This document shows positions 19,313 through 28,381 of a stretch of DNA of 64,000 nt, one piece after another. Where the stretch lies: positions 1,922,001 through 1,986,000 of the forward strand of contig NZ_CP042434.1 in assembly GCF_007971385.1 (NCBI RefSeq), in the 5' to 3' direction. The stretch is from Arachidicoccus ginsenosidivorans (GTDB lineage Bacteria; Bacteroidota; Bacteroidia; Chitinophagales; Chitinophagaceae). Position 1 is the first letter of the stretch. Every line of letters starts with the position of its first letter. Position numbers and translations under genes: made by a program. The notes under the pieces are model-generated. The model made no database searches. It worked only from the letters and a program-made list of their open reading frames with translations, and was not told the origin of the DNA.

Positions 19313-21316
19313 TTATAATCGCCATAAGGCATAGGCCATTACGCCCGTCTTACCCGGAGAAAAGAAATGTAATAACCTCAGACCGAGTGCGGGACCTACT
19401 CTTACCTTGCCCACATTCAAATCAATAAATGCACCCGGATTTATATGGGAGAAGGTTTTGGTTTGTGTCATAGTTGCGCCTGGTATATCTACTATTGTTC
19501 TGTCTTTTATATTTTGTACCCGGGTTAAAGGCGTAATGGTCGATTTTTCTTTGAGATTGCCTTGAAGCCAGAGACCGGACCCCAGACTGAACCAGTCATT
19601 TAGGTTTTTTCTGATTTCGAGTGGCACAATATCCAGGCTAACAAGACTTGTTTCAGTGGTGTTGCCTCTTTCTGTGACCATATAACCTATGCCTTGGATG
19701 GAGGTATCTCTGGGCTCTGCTATTGAATTAAATTGTGTGCTGGTCGATTTTTGATGAATGCCCAAGTAGGCTTCGACCTGGAAATAGAAGCGGTAGGGAG
19801 AATAGGGAGCAAGAGCACCTCCCAGAATAAAGGGGGAATTAGGACCTCTCTGGTCTCCAAAGCCCTTAAGATAACCGGCAATTACCGTGGGAGACAACCC
19901 TTTTATAAACCTGGTATGCATTTTATTGGTATAAACAGGCTCGTTTTTGTCAAAAATGATCCCTGCCTGCGACCAGAAGGGAATTTTGGGCGGTTTTTCT
20001 TTAAACTGGAGTTGGTATTGAACGAACCCGTTGGTTGAATCTTTATCTTCAACGCCTTGTTGACGCATACCTGGTAAATAGATGTTTTTGAATATAAAGT
20101 GGATACTATCCTTTGTATACAAAGTGTCAAGACAGCTTTGCCCTGGCTCGGCAGTGCTGCAGGGTATGCATTTAGGATATTGGTCAATAAGGGTCAAGGT
20201 TGAGGCGTCCAGCTCAGTGGGCACTTTGATGCCTATTTTTATGGTGCTTGTAGGGCCTTTACCAGTATTCTGAAACCTGACTTTGTATTTGAGCTTTTTA
20301 TGTTGCCCCATGAACCGGTAATTCAAGCGCCGATTCCTAAGCATCAGCCTATTAGGGTCATGGGAGGCGACAATCTGAAGGGCCAGGTTGTTTTCAAAAA
20401 CGGGGTGTTCCGGGTCGTCTGGAATCATTAATGCACTTATCGTAACCGTGGCATTGGTGTCTTTGATCATCTCAGGGGTGGTGTGCAAAATGGCGTATAC
20501 ATAACGCTGCTCACCGGCCTTTAAACCTTCAAAATGCAGGGAGTGTGAGGTTTCAAACAGTAAATTTTTGCCCTGTAGGATACTGATTGTTGTGTTATTA
20601 CTAACTATCTTTGAGCTGATAAAGTGGTTGGGTCCGCTACTTGGAATTTGATTATAGGCATATAAAGGAACGACCTTGCCCGATTCACAGCTGGCCAGCA
20701 GGGTGGTCATATCTGTGGTTTGTTCTTTATGGTAGTTCCTGAGATCCGTCAGACCAAAGTTCTTTTTCTTAAAGGCTTTATCATTATAAAATAAAACCAA
20801 GGAGCCATTTAACGCTTCTTTACTGCCGCCTGGATTTTGATAGCCAATTATGCAGACCATATCCTCCCCCGGTTTGGGCATCCGGTTTACCTTTAATTGA
20901 ATCTGATTGCCCTTGCTGAAAAATCCCGTATGACCCTGATTGGTGGCCGCTATATTATTTTGGGTCACATTAATTCTTCTGGGTCGGGTTGGCGGGGTTT
21001 TACCATCATCATAATTATTGGTCGCATATAATTGCACATTATAGCTGCCGGTATCGCTGAAACCATGAATGGGGCTTTCATCGAAGCTAAAGTTGCCATC
21101 GCCAAATTCCCAAAAATAGGTATAGAAGGCCTCAGGCGCACCCGCAATTTGCCTTAAGGGACGTAAGTTCGGCTGAAACTGAATAAGGGATTCCTTTTGT
21201 GTCCACCCAATCTGTGGCGCAAGAGAATCGTTTTGCTGCGCCATCAATGGGCTGCCAAAAACAAGGGCTACCGGAAGCATCAGCAATGGTAATAATCGTT
21301 TGGTTTCAATCAACAT
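19313..21316 (-). CDS. Exported PKD-domain protein with C-terminal outer-membrane barrel-like region
   Basis: This protein has 667 residues. A signal peptide (LLPLLMLPVALVFGSPLMAQ) is followed by a PKD domain at about 60-120, with the motif FWEFGDGNFS and DTGSYNVQLYATN. A middle beta-rich region holds a DUF11-like repeat (LKYKVRFQNTGKGPTSTIKI, about 340-460). The last about 180 residues alternate aromatic strands (YSPYRFYFQVEAYLGIHQ, then WFSLGSGLWLQG) and look like outer-membrane strands. A Cys-rich spot (YPKCIPCSTAEPGQSC) could form disulfides. The likely role is a surface or outer-membrane partner of the CHAT protein encoded next. No enzymatic motif is visible. Confidence 0.72.
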   Translation of the reverse strand: MLIETKRLLPLLMLPVALVFGSPLMAQQNDSLAPQIGWTQKESLIQFQPNLRPLRQIAGAPEAFYTYFWEFGDGNFSFDESPIHGFSDTGSYNVQLYATNNYDDGKTPPTRPRRINVTQNNIAATNQGHTGFFSKGNQIQLKVNRMPKPGEDMVCIIGYQNPGGSKEALNGSLVLFYNDKAFKKKNFGLTDLRNYHKEQTTDMTTLLASCESGKVVPLYAYNQIPSSGPNHFISSKIVSNNTTISILQGKNLLFETSHSLHFEGLKAGEQRYVYAILHTTPEMIKDTNATVTISALMIPDDPEHPVFENNLALQIVASHDPNRLMLRNRRLNYRFMGQHKKLKYKVRFQNTGKGPTSTIKIGIKVPTELDASTLTLIDQYPKCIPCSTAEPGQSCLDTLYTKDSIHFIFKNIYLPGMRQQGVEDKDSTNGFVQYQLQFKEKPPKIPFWSQAGIIFDKNEPVYTNKMHTRFIKGLSPTVIAGYLKGFGDQRGPNSPFILGGALAPYSPYRFYFQVEAYLGIHQKSTSTQFNSIAEPRDTSIQGIGYMVTERGNTTETSLVSLDIVPLEIRKNLNDWFSLGSGLWLQGNLKEKSTITPLTRVQNIKDRTIVDIPGATMTQTKTFSHINPGAFIDLNVGKVRVGPALGLRLLHFFSPGKTGVMAYALWRL

Positions 21317-21448
21317 AGCAGCCTGTTATTAATTTAATACATTAAAGGTAATTATAATTTTAAAAGATACAAAATCCTATGTCAATGGGTGAATGAACAT
21401 GTGGTACATTCATATTTTTCACTTCACATTATTGGCTAATGGAATTTA

Positions 21449-21485
21449 ACAAGCGTCAGCCCCCTTAAGAGGAGCTGACGCTTGT
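21449..21485 (-). terminator. Hairpin between the OmpA-like and PKD genes
   Basis: Arms 21449-21460 (ACAAGCGTCAGC) and 21474-21485 are perfectly complementary, with a 13-base loop. The hairpin lies after the OmpA-like stop and before the PKD start on the minus strand. It could end or attenuate transcription, so that OmpA is expressed at a different level from PKD-CHAT. The T run is weak. Confidence 0.5.
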
Positions 21486-21548
21486 CAAACAGACTATATA
21501 TCAAACACATTAGGTTAGCAAAATTTCCTGGATATGAGCAGGATCATC

Positions 21549-23603
21549 TTACTGTTTCAAAATCTTAATTTCTGTTCTTCTATTTGCCTGATGTTGGTCC
21601 TCTGAACAAGGAACACCATTGATGCAGCCGTTAACAGGGCGGGTTTCTCCGTAACCTCTCGCCTCTAAGCGGGTTGAGGAAATTCCTTTGCTGACAAGAT
21701 ATTGTACGGCGGAAGTAGCTCTTTGCTGAGAAAGTTTCATATTATAACTGTCTGAACCTCTACTGTCGGTGTAGGAAGATAGTTCAATTGAAATCGTTGG
21801 ATTGTCTATCAGCATACGATAAACATTGTCCAGAATAATCGCTGCATCCGTTCTGATATTGGCCTTATCAAAATCGTAATAAATATCCTTTAGTTCAAAG
21901 TGCGCACCTTGTTTTAATTCGTTTAAGGCCAGGCGAAGATCCACATAAAGGGTCTTGCTTCTGTCTAACCCCTTGGTGGTGACGGCTTCTTTGTTAGAGA
22001 AGTAACCTTTTTGCTCTGCGTAAACCGTATAATCAGCGTTGGGTTGCAATTGGAACCTGAACTCACCATTGTCATCTGATACCTGAAAATTGTTTTCACC
22101 GCCTTTATTTTGGTTCAGAGTCGTTTTTACATGGGCTATTCTGGCATCCGTCTTTGCATTAAGCGTTTGGCCGACCAGTGTGAACCGGGGATCATTATGT
22201 AATAATTCGCAATTTATGACCCGGGCCTCGCCTTTAAAATCAAAGCTGTTTAATTCAGTAGCCGTGGTTTTTATTCCATTTAATAAACCGACAATGGCAT
22301 AATTACCTGCCGGGATATCTTTAATTAACGGCAAAGCACCATTGACATCTGTTATGCCGGTATAAAAAGGTTGCCCATCTTTAAATACAGTTACAGTTAC
22401 ACTACCTAAGGCATATCCAGTTGGTTTATCCTTGACCGTAATCAACAGGTCTTTATTTTGAATGGGCTTGGTGGTTACGACAGGCGCAGGTATTACTTTT
22501 ACTATTGGTCTTGATTTATGCCGTTTGCCCAACCAGAATTTAACCCCGATGCTGGCGCTCAACAGTCCTAAGTTTTTCTTTTCAAAGTCTCTTTTATAGT
22601 TAAGTTCACTCACACCGATAATCGTTCTGGTTTTAGGCTCCAAATGTGGGTCTTCGCCTGGAGTAGCAGGCTTAAAATCTTCCTTCCATGTTCCTTTGTA
22701 CATTAATTTTCCCCGAAAGGACTGCTGACCGGCCAGATCAGCCGCCAGTATATACCAATAGGAAGCGTTGGCAGTTACTGAAACTTTGGGTGTGATAAAG
22801 TATTCAATACCCAGCGCTCCTCTGGCCATAAGGTTGATTTCTGATTGACTCTTGAGGTCCGCACTGGTGAAATCAGTAGGGGATCCTGAAGCCATAAAAG
22901 TTTCTTTACTCATGGCATACTGGTTATAATTTCCCTCAATTGCTACATCTACCGGCCCTGCAATCTGGTCATTCGGCTTTGAATAATAATCGTATTGAAG
23001 GGTGTTCATGGAGGTGCCATGACCCTGCACAAAATAATAACCATAGTCGGTCATGCCTATACCTGCATTTAAACTAAGAGATGCCTGCAGCCGCTTTTTG
23101 CCCATCCAGAACTGCGGTCCTGTCATTGCATACCAGGAGCTAAAATTGGTCATTGAGGCTGTATCGATGGTCGGTTGATCAAATAAAAAGGTTCGGTCGT
23201 CCCTGGTGGTCTTTTCCCACATCCAGTTTGGACTTGAACTTTGCAGTATATCGTAGCCGTTCAGGGATGTATTTCCATGTTGCCCACTGGGTAACTTTCT
23301 GTCTATGGACAGCCTTCCGAGATTTAATTGCCAGCCGAACCAGCTGTTTTTGGCTCTCCAGCCCAAATTAAGCTCAGCAAATTTGCCACTTGTCAGGTAG
23401 TAGGCAGGATCATTAGCGATGTCCTTATTACTAAATAAGTACCCCGCCTGAGCCCCTATGTACAAGGCAGAAAGCCCCACTGGATATAATGATGTATCAA
23501 AACTGGCTTTGGACTGTTGGGCCTGTGCCGGTAATAATGAAACGATCGATATGATTATTAACGTACAGATTCTAAGTAATTGTTTGCTCTTCATCTTTGA
23601 CAA
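21549..23603 (-). CDS. OmpA-family outer-membrane barrel protein with carboxypeptidase-like repeats
   Basis: This protein has 684 residues. A signal peptide (TLIIISIVSLLPAQAQ) precedes a beta-barrel of about 350 residues. One or two carboxypeptidase-regulatory-like beta-sandwich repeats follow (about 380-550). The C-terminal OmpA peptidoglycan-binding domain includes IYYDFDKANIRTDA, NMKLSQQRATSAVQYLVSKG and the final NRRTEIKI. It would anchor the outer membrane to the wall. It is the first gene of the minus-strand half of the CHAT locus and diverges from the small exported protein and ECF sigma genes. Barrels of this kind with a downstream PKD protein also occur in type IX secretion-associated systems, but no T9SS core gene is in this window. 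Confidence 0.85.
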   Translation of the reverse strand: MSKMKSKQLLRICTLIIISIVSLLPAQAQQSKASFDTSLYPVGLSALYIGAQAGYLFSNKDIANDPAYYLTSGKFAELNLGWRAKNSWFGWQLNLGRLSIDRKLPSGQHGNTSLNGYDILQSSSPNWMWEKTTRDDRTFLFDQPTIDTASMTNFSSWYAMTGPQFWMGKKRLQASLSLNAGIGMTDYGYYFVQGHGTSMNTLQYDYYSKPNDQIAGPVDVAIEGNYNQYAMSKETFMASGSPTDFTSADLKSQSEINLMARGALGIEYFITPKVSVTANASYWYILAADLAGQQSFRGKLMYKGTWKEDFKPATPGEDPHLEPKTRTIIGVSELNYKRDFEKKNLGLLSASIGVKFWLGKRHKSRPIVKVIPAPVVTTKPIQNKDLLITVKDKPTGYALGSVTVTVFKDGQPFYTGITDVNGALPLIKDIPAGNYAIVGLLNGIKTTATELNSFDFKGEARVINCELLHNDPRFTLVGQTLNAKTDARIAHVKTTLNQNKGGENNFQVSDDNGEFRFQLQPNADYTVYAEQKGYFSNKEAVTTKGLDRSKTLYVDLRLALNELKQGAHFELKDIYYDFDKANIRTDAAIILDNVYRMLIDNPTISIELSSYTDSRGSDSYNMKLSQQRATSAVQYLVSKGISSTRLEARGYGETRPVNGCINGVPCSEDQHQANRRTEIKILKQ

Positions 23604-23942
23604 ATTTTAATGATTGGGTATGGCCGTAGTTTTCTACTACTGCCGCTTTACACAAGTATATAAACAGGGGGAAGGTTTTGTTACCTCTGTTTGGCCGGAA
23701 AATTCAAAAAATATTTTCTGACTTAACAGACAGGAGGACTGAATGCAGCTGTACTGTATTAATGGCCTGTATGTGTGCGGTTTAGGGTAGCCAGCCGTGG
23801 TAAGGAGATGGCCAATTAAATCAATGCCGCAGGCCTTGTATAAGCCTGTTTACAATTTTATCTGCCAACAGGGGTCACAAATTGGAGATTATATTTATTT
23901 AACCTTGAAATGCGCTTTGTTAACGCTAAAAACTAGATAGAT
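23604..23942. other. Divergent intergenic region of the CHAT locus
   Basis: About 340 bp between the OmpA-like gene (minus) and the small exported protein (plus). It must hold the promoters of both halves of the locus. I see no clear palindrome and no confident TAnnTTTG element, which would be consistent with an alternative (ECF) promoter. Confidence 0.35.
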
Positions 23943-24257
23943 ATGAAAAAATCAATTGCGACCCTTATCATGGTGGTATCAGTGTTGATTTCGCTTATAG
24001 TAAGTAAAAAGATGGGAGAAAATAGCCTGATGATTCCATCCAACGGAAATTCATATTTTGACCAGCCGCAGCCCAGTGGTGGGCTGCCGCCCAAACAAGC
24101 GGTTTTTAAGGTTAGCCGTAACGGGTTGGAGGATTCTACCAATAGCTACAAAGATTGGATACAAGATCAAGGCAGGTCTGGCAAGGACTCGGTAAATAAT
24201 TTGGGAATAACAGGCAAGGACTTAGTAGGTGCCAAAAAACAAGTAGTGGTATTTTAG
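23943..24257 (+). CDS. Small exported protein of unknown function in the ECF sigma locus
   Basis: This 104-residue protein begins with a Lys-rich start and a hydrophobic segment (SIATLIMVVSVLISLIVS). A low-complexity polar region rich in Ser, Asn, Gly and Asp follows (SYFDQPQPSGGLPPKQ and similar). I recognise no family. The N-terminus predicts membrane insertion or export. It precedes the ECF sigma gene by about 120 bp on the same strand. It could be a peptide-like signal or a structural partner, but this is only inference from position. The start ATG at 23943 is the only good candidate. Confidence 0.55.
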   Translation: MKKSIATLIMVVSVLISLIVSKKMGENSLMIPSNGNSYFDQPQPSGGLPPKQAVFKVSRNGLEDSTNSYKDWIQDQGRSGKDSVNNLGITGKDLVGAKKQVVVF

Positions 24258-24376
24258 ACGGGCTTATTTGCCGGGTCAGAAAGCCTGTAACTTAGATCCC
24301 GCTGTTATGGGGTTAGTTCTGCGATTAATTTTTATCTTTGGAATCAAGGCATGTTATCCTTGAGGAAAATCAGATT

Positions 24377-24949
24377 ATGGCAGAAACGAAAGCAATTCAT
24401 GCAGATCAACACTTTATTATCGGAATACTGGGTAATGATGGTAAAGTAATTGATTTGATATATAAAAAATTTGCACCAGGCATAAAACGCTGGATTTTGA
24501 ATAACAGCGGATCTGGCTTCGACGCCGACGATATATTTCAGGAAGCGCTTATTACGATTTTTCGACAGGCAAAAGAAAATCAACTGGCGCTCACCTGTCC
24601 TTTTGAGGCGTATTTGTTTTTGATTGTAAAAAGGATGTGGCTGAATGAATTGAAAAGAAGAGGCAGACAGGGGGCAACAATAGATATAGAAGATGCAGGT
24701 GATATCGGGACCCATCAGTTTAAAGAACTGGAAGGTCTTATAGAGACACAGGAAAAAGAAAATATAATTATGCGTTTTTATCAAAAACTGGGCGATCGTT
24801 GCCGGGAAATTTTGCGGCTTTGCTTGCAAAAAGGCAGTTCCCAGGAAATAATAGCCGATCAACTTGGCGTTTCCTACGGCTATTTACGTAAAAAGAAATC
24901 GGCCTGTATGGCACAGCTTATTAATAGTGTGCACAGCGCAAATCTTTAA
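24377..24949 (+). CDS. ECF-family RNA polymerase sigma factor
   Basis: The protein has about 190 residues. Region 2 is visible as DADDIFQEALITIFRQAK with the following LFLIVKRMWLNELKRRGR. Region 4 is the HTH in EILRLCLQKGSSQEIIADQL, then GVSYGYLRKKKSACM. It directs RNA polymerase to a small set of promoters, and the nearest candidates are the divergent OmpA-PKD-CHAT genes. The ATG at 24377 (MAETKAIH) was chosen over a TTG 39 bp upstream. The next gene begins 2 bp after its stop and encodes its probable anti-sigma factor, the usual arrangement. Confidence 0.87.
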   Translation: MAETKAIHADQHFIIGILGNDGKVIDLIYKKFAPGIKRWILNNSGSGFDADDIFQEALITIFRQAKENQLALTCPFEAYLFLIVKRMWLNELKRRGRQGATIDIEDAGDIGTHQFKELEGLIETQEKENIIMRFYQKLGDRCREILRLCLQKGSSQEIIADQLGVSYGYLRKKKSACMAQLINSVHSANL

Positions 24950-24951
24950 AA

Positions 24952-25695
24952 ATGAAGATCATGACAGAGTCAAATGCTGAATATATTGAAAGTTATCTGA
25001 ATAATGATTTATCCAGTGACGAGCGTGCACAATTTGAAGCACGTTTAAGGCAGGATACCGGGCTTCAGGAGGACTTGGATATGTATAAACAAACAGCAAA
25101 TCTTCTTAGTCGCAGACTTGATCTTTCTACGGAAGAGCGGGCATTTAGAGAATCATTGAACAGTGTACGCAGCCAACTGGAAACGACTGCATCAGTGAAG
25201 ACAATAAGATCCAAAGCCAGATTGTGGGTCAGTATAGTTGCCGCAGCTGCCATTATACTATTTATATGGTCTCCCTGGCAGGTGAATTTATTAAATCATT
25301 ATGGACAATTAGAAATGACAAGTCCTGTTGTCAGGGGAGACGAGGTGCAATCAACCCAAGAGCAGATTGCAAAACTTTTTAATGCAAAACAGTATAAAGA
25401 AGTTGTTGTCTTACTGGACAGTGCGGTTGTCGCTGATCCTGCTAATATGCAGAACCTGTTTTATCGGGGTATAAGCTATCTACATTTGCAGGATTACCAA
25501 AAAGCCAGACAGGATTTGAAAACTATATTTGACGGATCCTCTGTTTACAAGTATGAGGGAGCTTATTTTACGGCACTAAGTTTCCGGATTGAAAAACAAA
25601 ATGTTTCCTGCCGAATATGGCTACAAAAAATACCGAAGGATGCTGCCATTTACCCCAAGGCTCAAAAGTTGTTGGAGGAGACTCCAAAGGACTAG
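24952..25695 (+). CDS. Probable anti-sigma factor with membrane helix and TPR-like periplasmic part
   Basis: This protein has 247 residues. The first about 85 residues (YIESYLNNDLSSDERAQFEA) resemble the cytoplasmic zinc-less anti-sigma domain common in Bacteroidota. One membrane helix follows (LWVSIVAAAAIILFIWSPW, about residues 85-103). The rest is a helical TPR-like periplasmic part with SIQKA-type repeats (FYRGISYLHLQDYQKARQDL, then EWLQKIP-like ending). It lies 2 bp after the ECF sigma gene. It would hold the sigma factor at the membrane until a periplasmic signal releases it. The TPR output domain is a plausible contact for the TPR-CHAT protein, though this is inference. Confidence 0.75.
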   Translation: MKIMTESNAEYIESYLNNDLSSDERAQFEARLRQDTGLQEDLDMYKQTANLLSRRLDLSTEERAFRESLNSVRSQLETTASVKTIRSKARLWVSIVAAAAIILFIWSPWQVNLLNHYGQLEMTSPVVRGDEVQSTQEQIAKLFNAKQYKEVVVLLDSAVVADPANMQNLFYRGISYLHLQDYQKARQDLKTIFDGSSVYKYEGAYFTALSFRIEKQNVSCRIWLQKIPKDAAIYPKAQKLLEETPKD

Positions 25696-26353
25696 CAGCC
25701 CCGTTTCCAGCTCCACCATCCAATATTAATGCGGTATTATTGTAAAATAGGATGAGTGTCCATAACTTAATTATTATCTGGTACATAATTCAATTACTGG
25801 ATACACAGGGCTTCGCCGCCGCCCTTTAGCGATACAAAGCATGTTTGGGTTTGCTTTAATATATGAATTAAATGAATAATGTATTTAGAAGAATCCTCTC
25901 CAAGAATTGCATTTATGACTTGAAGCTAGGCATTTCAAAAAACAGATTAATAAAAAAATAATGAATACTCTCACAGCATTTATGTGGTAATAGGCCCTCC
26001 TAGCTGAACAGAGGTGGACGAAGGTTTTAACACAAGCAACATAATATTATGATATGATAATTGCCAATCATTCAGCCATACATCCTTATCATTCATTCTG
26101 AACAAGTTACACCCAAAACACCCGTCATTCTTTTCATATCACCCAAAAATGCGATTAAAGGCGAATAGATCGTTTATTTGTGTTAAGTTAAATGCTTAGT
26201 CCCCCTGAAGCTTGCCAAAATAATCAAGATTTTTTAAATAACTCTCCTCCCAAAAAAACACTGAAAATACTTAACTTTGAACAGTAAAGCTCTTTGTTTT
26301 GAGGTTTGCAGTAGTTTACTGGCAAATTACTGGCAAATTTTGTAAAAATGAAA
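25696..26353. other. Gap without a gene between anti-sigma and tRNA
   Basis: About 660 bp with no credible ORF. Near its end (26316-26337) is a perfect tandem repeat of the 11-mer TTACTGGCAAA. Such repeats beside a tRNA can be traces of past site-specific integration, but no integrase is present. Confidence 0.35.
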
Positions 26354-26384
26354 AAGTAGTTATGAAATTCGTTCATAACTACTT
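26354..26384 (-). terminator. Rho-independent terminator after the tRNA
   Basis: A perfect 13-bp stem (26354-26366 with 26372-26384) and a 5-base loop lie 11 bp downstream of the tRNA 3' end. A T-rich tract (TTTTTCATTTTT) follows on the minus strand. Confidence 0.7.
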
Positions 26385-26394
26385 GATTCTTAAG

Positions 26395-26468
26395 TGGGCC
26401 CACCTGGGCTTGAACCAGGGACCCCCTGATTATGAGTCAGGTGCTCTAACCAGCTGAGCTATAGGCCC
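26395..26468 (-). tRNA. tRNA with CAU anticodon (Ile2 or elongator Met)
   Basis: This is a 74-nt cloverleaf on the minus strand. The acceptor stem is GGGCCTA with TGGGCCC, the D arm is AGCTCAGCTGGTTAGAGC, and the anticodon loop CTCATAA sits on a CCTGA/TCAGG stem. The T arm is CCTGG-TTCAAGC-CCAGG and the discriminator base is A. CCA is not encoded. The GGGCCTA acceptor stem resembles tRNA-Ile, so lysidine-modified Ile2 is more likely than Met, but both share this loop. Confidence 0.92.
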
Positions 26469-26566
26469 CAAATTTTGATGGTTTCAAAATTCGAGGTGGC
26501 AAAAATAAAGATTTATTCTAAAAATCAATCCTTAATCTGAATTCTTTTTAAAATAATCGCTTTTCT

Positions 26567-27421
26567 CTAATGTCCGCTTTGTAAATACTGTTTTAATATA
26601 TCTGATTTAGGATGGTTGAATATCTCATCAGGCGTCCCCTGTTCAATGATCTCCCCAAAATACATAAAGACAATATGATCGGCCAGCCTTTTTGCCTGTC
26701 TAAGTATATGAGTAACAACTATCAAAGTATAATCCTCCTTTAATCTTAAAAATTCTTCTTCAATCTTTCTACTGGAAATAGGATCCAGGGCAGAAGTGGG
26801 TTCATCCGCCAGTATGATTTCAGGGCCTACAGCCAGCCCTCTGGCCAGGCAGAGCCTTTGCTGTTGACCAATGGATAGCCTGGCAGCTGGCCCATGCAAA
26901 CGATCTTTCACCTCTTCCCATAGCCCCACATCCCTTAAATGCTTCTCCACCTTCTCTTTTACTACCTTTTTGTCCCTAATCCCCTTTATTTTCAGACCAT
27001 AGGCAATATTCTTGTAAATAGACATCGGCAATGGGAATGGCCTTTGAGACAATAAGCCCATTTTCTGGCGAATTGTCGTCAAATCCTGCGTTGGGTGAAA
27101 AATATCCTCCCCATCAATTAAAATCTGCCCCTTTACCTTCAGACTCGGATGCAAATCAGATAATCTGTTTAGGCATTTCAGCAAAGTAGTCTTGCCGCAA
27201 CCTGATGGACCTAATAAAACCGTTATTTTCCCTTTTGGGATATCCAAATGGATATCTTTCAATATTCTGGTATCCCCTGCCTGAACATTAAAATCCCTGA
27301 TTTGTAAAATCGGTGAATCGGACGTTTGAACGGAGGTATTTGGAAAGGCTCCAGAAGTGGCACCTGCCTCGCCCCCATTCACCTGTTGCACCTGATCTAT
27401 TATGGTTGAACTATTTGACAT
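26567..27421 (-). CDS. pstB: Phosphate ABC transporter ATP-binding protein PstB
   Basis: The protein has about 284 residues. Walker A is GPSGCGKTTLL, the Q-loop lies in LLSQRPFPLPMS, the signature is LSIGQQQRLCLARGLA and Walker B is EIILADEPTSALDP. The switch His is in VVTHILRQAKRLADH. It powers phosphate uptake through PstA and PstC. The start MSNSSTIIDQ at 27421 was chosen because the longer frame would overlap pstA. About 45 unusual residues precede the ABC domain. No phoU gene follows in this operon, which is often the last pst gene. Confidence 0.93.
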   Translation of the reverse strand: MSNSSTIIDQVQQVNGGEAGATSGAFPNTSVQTSDSPILQIRDFNVQAGDTRILKDIHLDIPKGKITVLLGPSGCGKTTLLKCLNRLSDLHPSLKVKGQILIDGEDIFHPTQDLTTIRQKMGLLSQRPFPLPMSIYKNIAYGLKIKGIRDKKVVKEKVEKHLRDVGLWEEVKDRLHGPAARLSIGQQQRLCLARGLAVGPEIILADEPTSALDPISSRKIEEEFLRLKEDYTLIVVTHILRQAKRLADHIVFMYFGEIIEQGTPDEIFNHPKSDILKQYLQSGH

Positions 27422-27440
27422 GACTACTAAACTTATTATA

Positions 27441-28292
27441 TTACAAAATATTCTTTTTGAATCTCCGGGTAGATAACCGGGATACAAGACTTATAATTAA
27501 AATGATTGCCGTAAGTATCAAGGCAGCCGCATAGGCTCTGGCCTTTACCTCTGGAATCGGGGAACTTAGTTGAAAAAATATGGCAAGCGGCAATGTAGCA
27601 GTTGGATCTTGGACGGTTTGCGGAATATGATCAGTATAGCCGGCGGTAAAGAGCACCGAAGCAGCATCTCCGATCCCTCTACCAAAGGCTAATAATATTG
27701 CTGTGATAAAACCCGGTAATGCTTGTCTGAAAAATACAATAAAAGCAATCTGAGTCCGGTTGGCTCCAAGACTATAGGCTGCTTCCATCAGTCCCTGCGG
27801 GACGGTGCGCAGCACCTCATCGAAGGCCCTGATAAAAATTGGTACAATAAATAGCGTAACAGTAATAATACCTGCCAGTAAAGATGCCCTGATTTGCAAA
27901 TAAGCCATAAGCGCAAACCCAAATGCACCAAAGACAATGGATGGTACACCCCAAAGCGCATTTAAAAGAAAACGAATAGCACCCACAAATTTAGTCTTAG
28001 TTACCCAGTGAACATTCATCCCCAAAGCCACAGGAAGTCCTAATAACAATGCACAAAAGGTGGATCCGGCGGCCAAATAAAGGGATCCTACAATGGCATT
28101 CAAAATACCGCCACCTTTCCCAAAATAAAAGCCTCCTTGCGGTTCCTGACTGATCATCTCCCAGCTCATTGCATGATAGCCCTTTTTAATAATGACGCCC
28201 ATAATAAAAAGAAAAACCAGGATAATGGACAGTGTCACGATCCGCATCAACCATAAAAAGAATTGCTCTTCCAGTAATTTTCTTTTTTGCAT
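27441..28292 (-). CDS. pstA: Phosphate ABC transporter permease PstA
   Basis: This 283-residue inner-membrane protein has about six membrane helices. The EAA-like cytoplasmic loop is MEAAYSLGANRTQIAFIVFFRQALPG, centred on residue 195, where the ATPase docks. The typical end with LFTAGYTDHIPQTVQDPTATL, then LPLAIFFQLSSP matches PstA. It forms the phosphate channel together with PstC. The gene lies 20 bp before the pstB start and about 90 bp after pstC. Confidence 0.9.
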   Translation of the reverse strand: MQKRKLLEEQFFLWLMRIVTLSIILVFLFIMGVIIKKGYHAMSWEMISQEPQGGFYFGKGGGILNAIVGSLYLAAGSTFCALLLGLPVALGMNVHWVTKTKFVGAIRFLLNALWGVPSIVFGAFGFALMAYLQIRASLLAGIITVTLFIVPIFIRAFDEVLRTVPQGLMEAAYSLGANRTQIAFIVFFRQALPGFITAILLAFGRGIGDAASVLFTAGYTDHIPQTVQDPTATLPLAIFFQLSSPIPEVKARAYAAALILTAIILIISLVSRLSTRRFKKNIL

Positions 28293-28381
28293 TTGATTAT
28301 TATTATGCTATTGTATCGTTCAAGAACTTTTTTTGATAAAAAAGTTTTGCGAATTACTTAAAAATAAACCGATTATAAATA

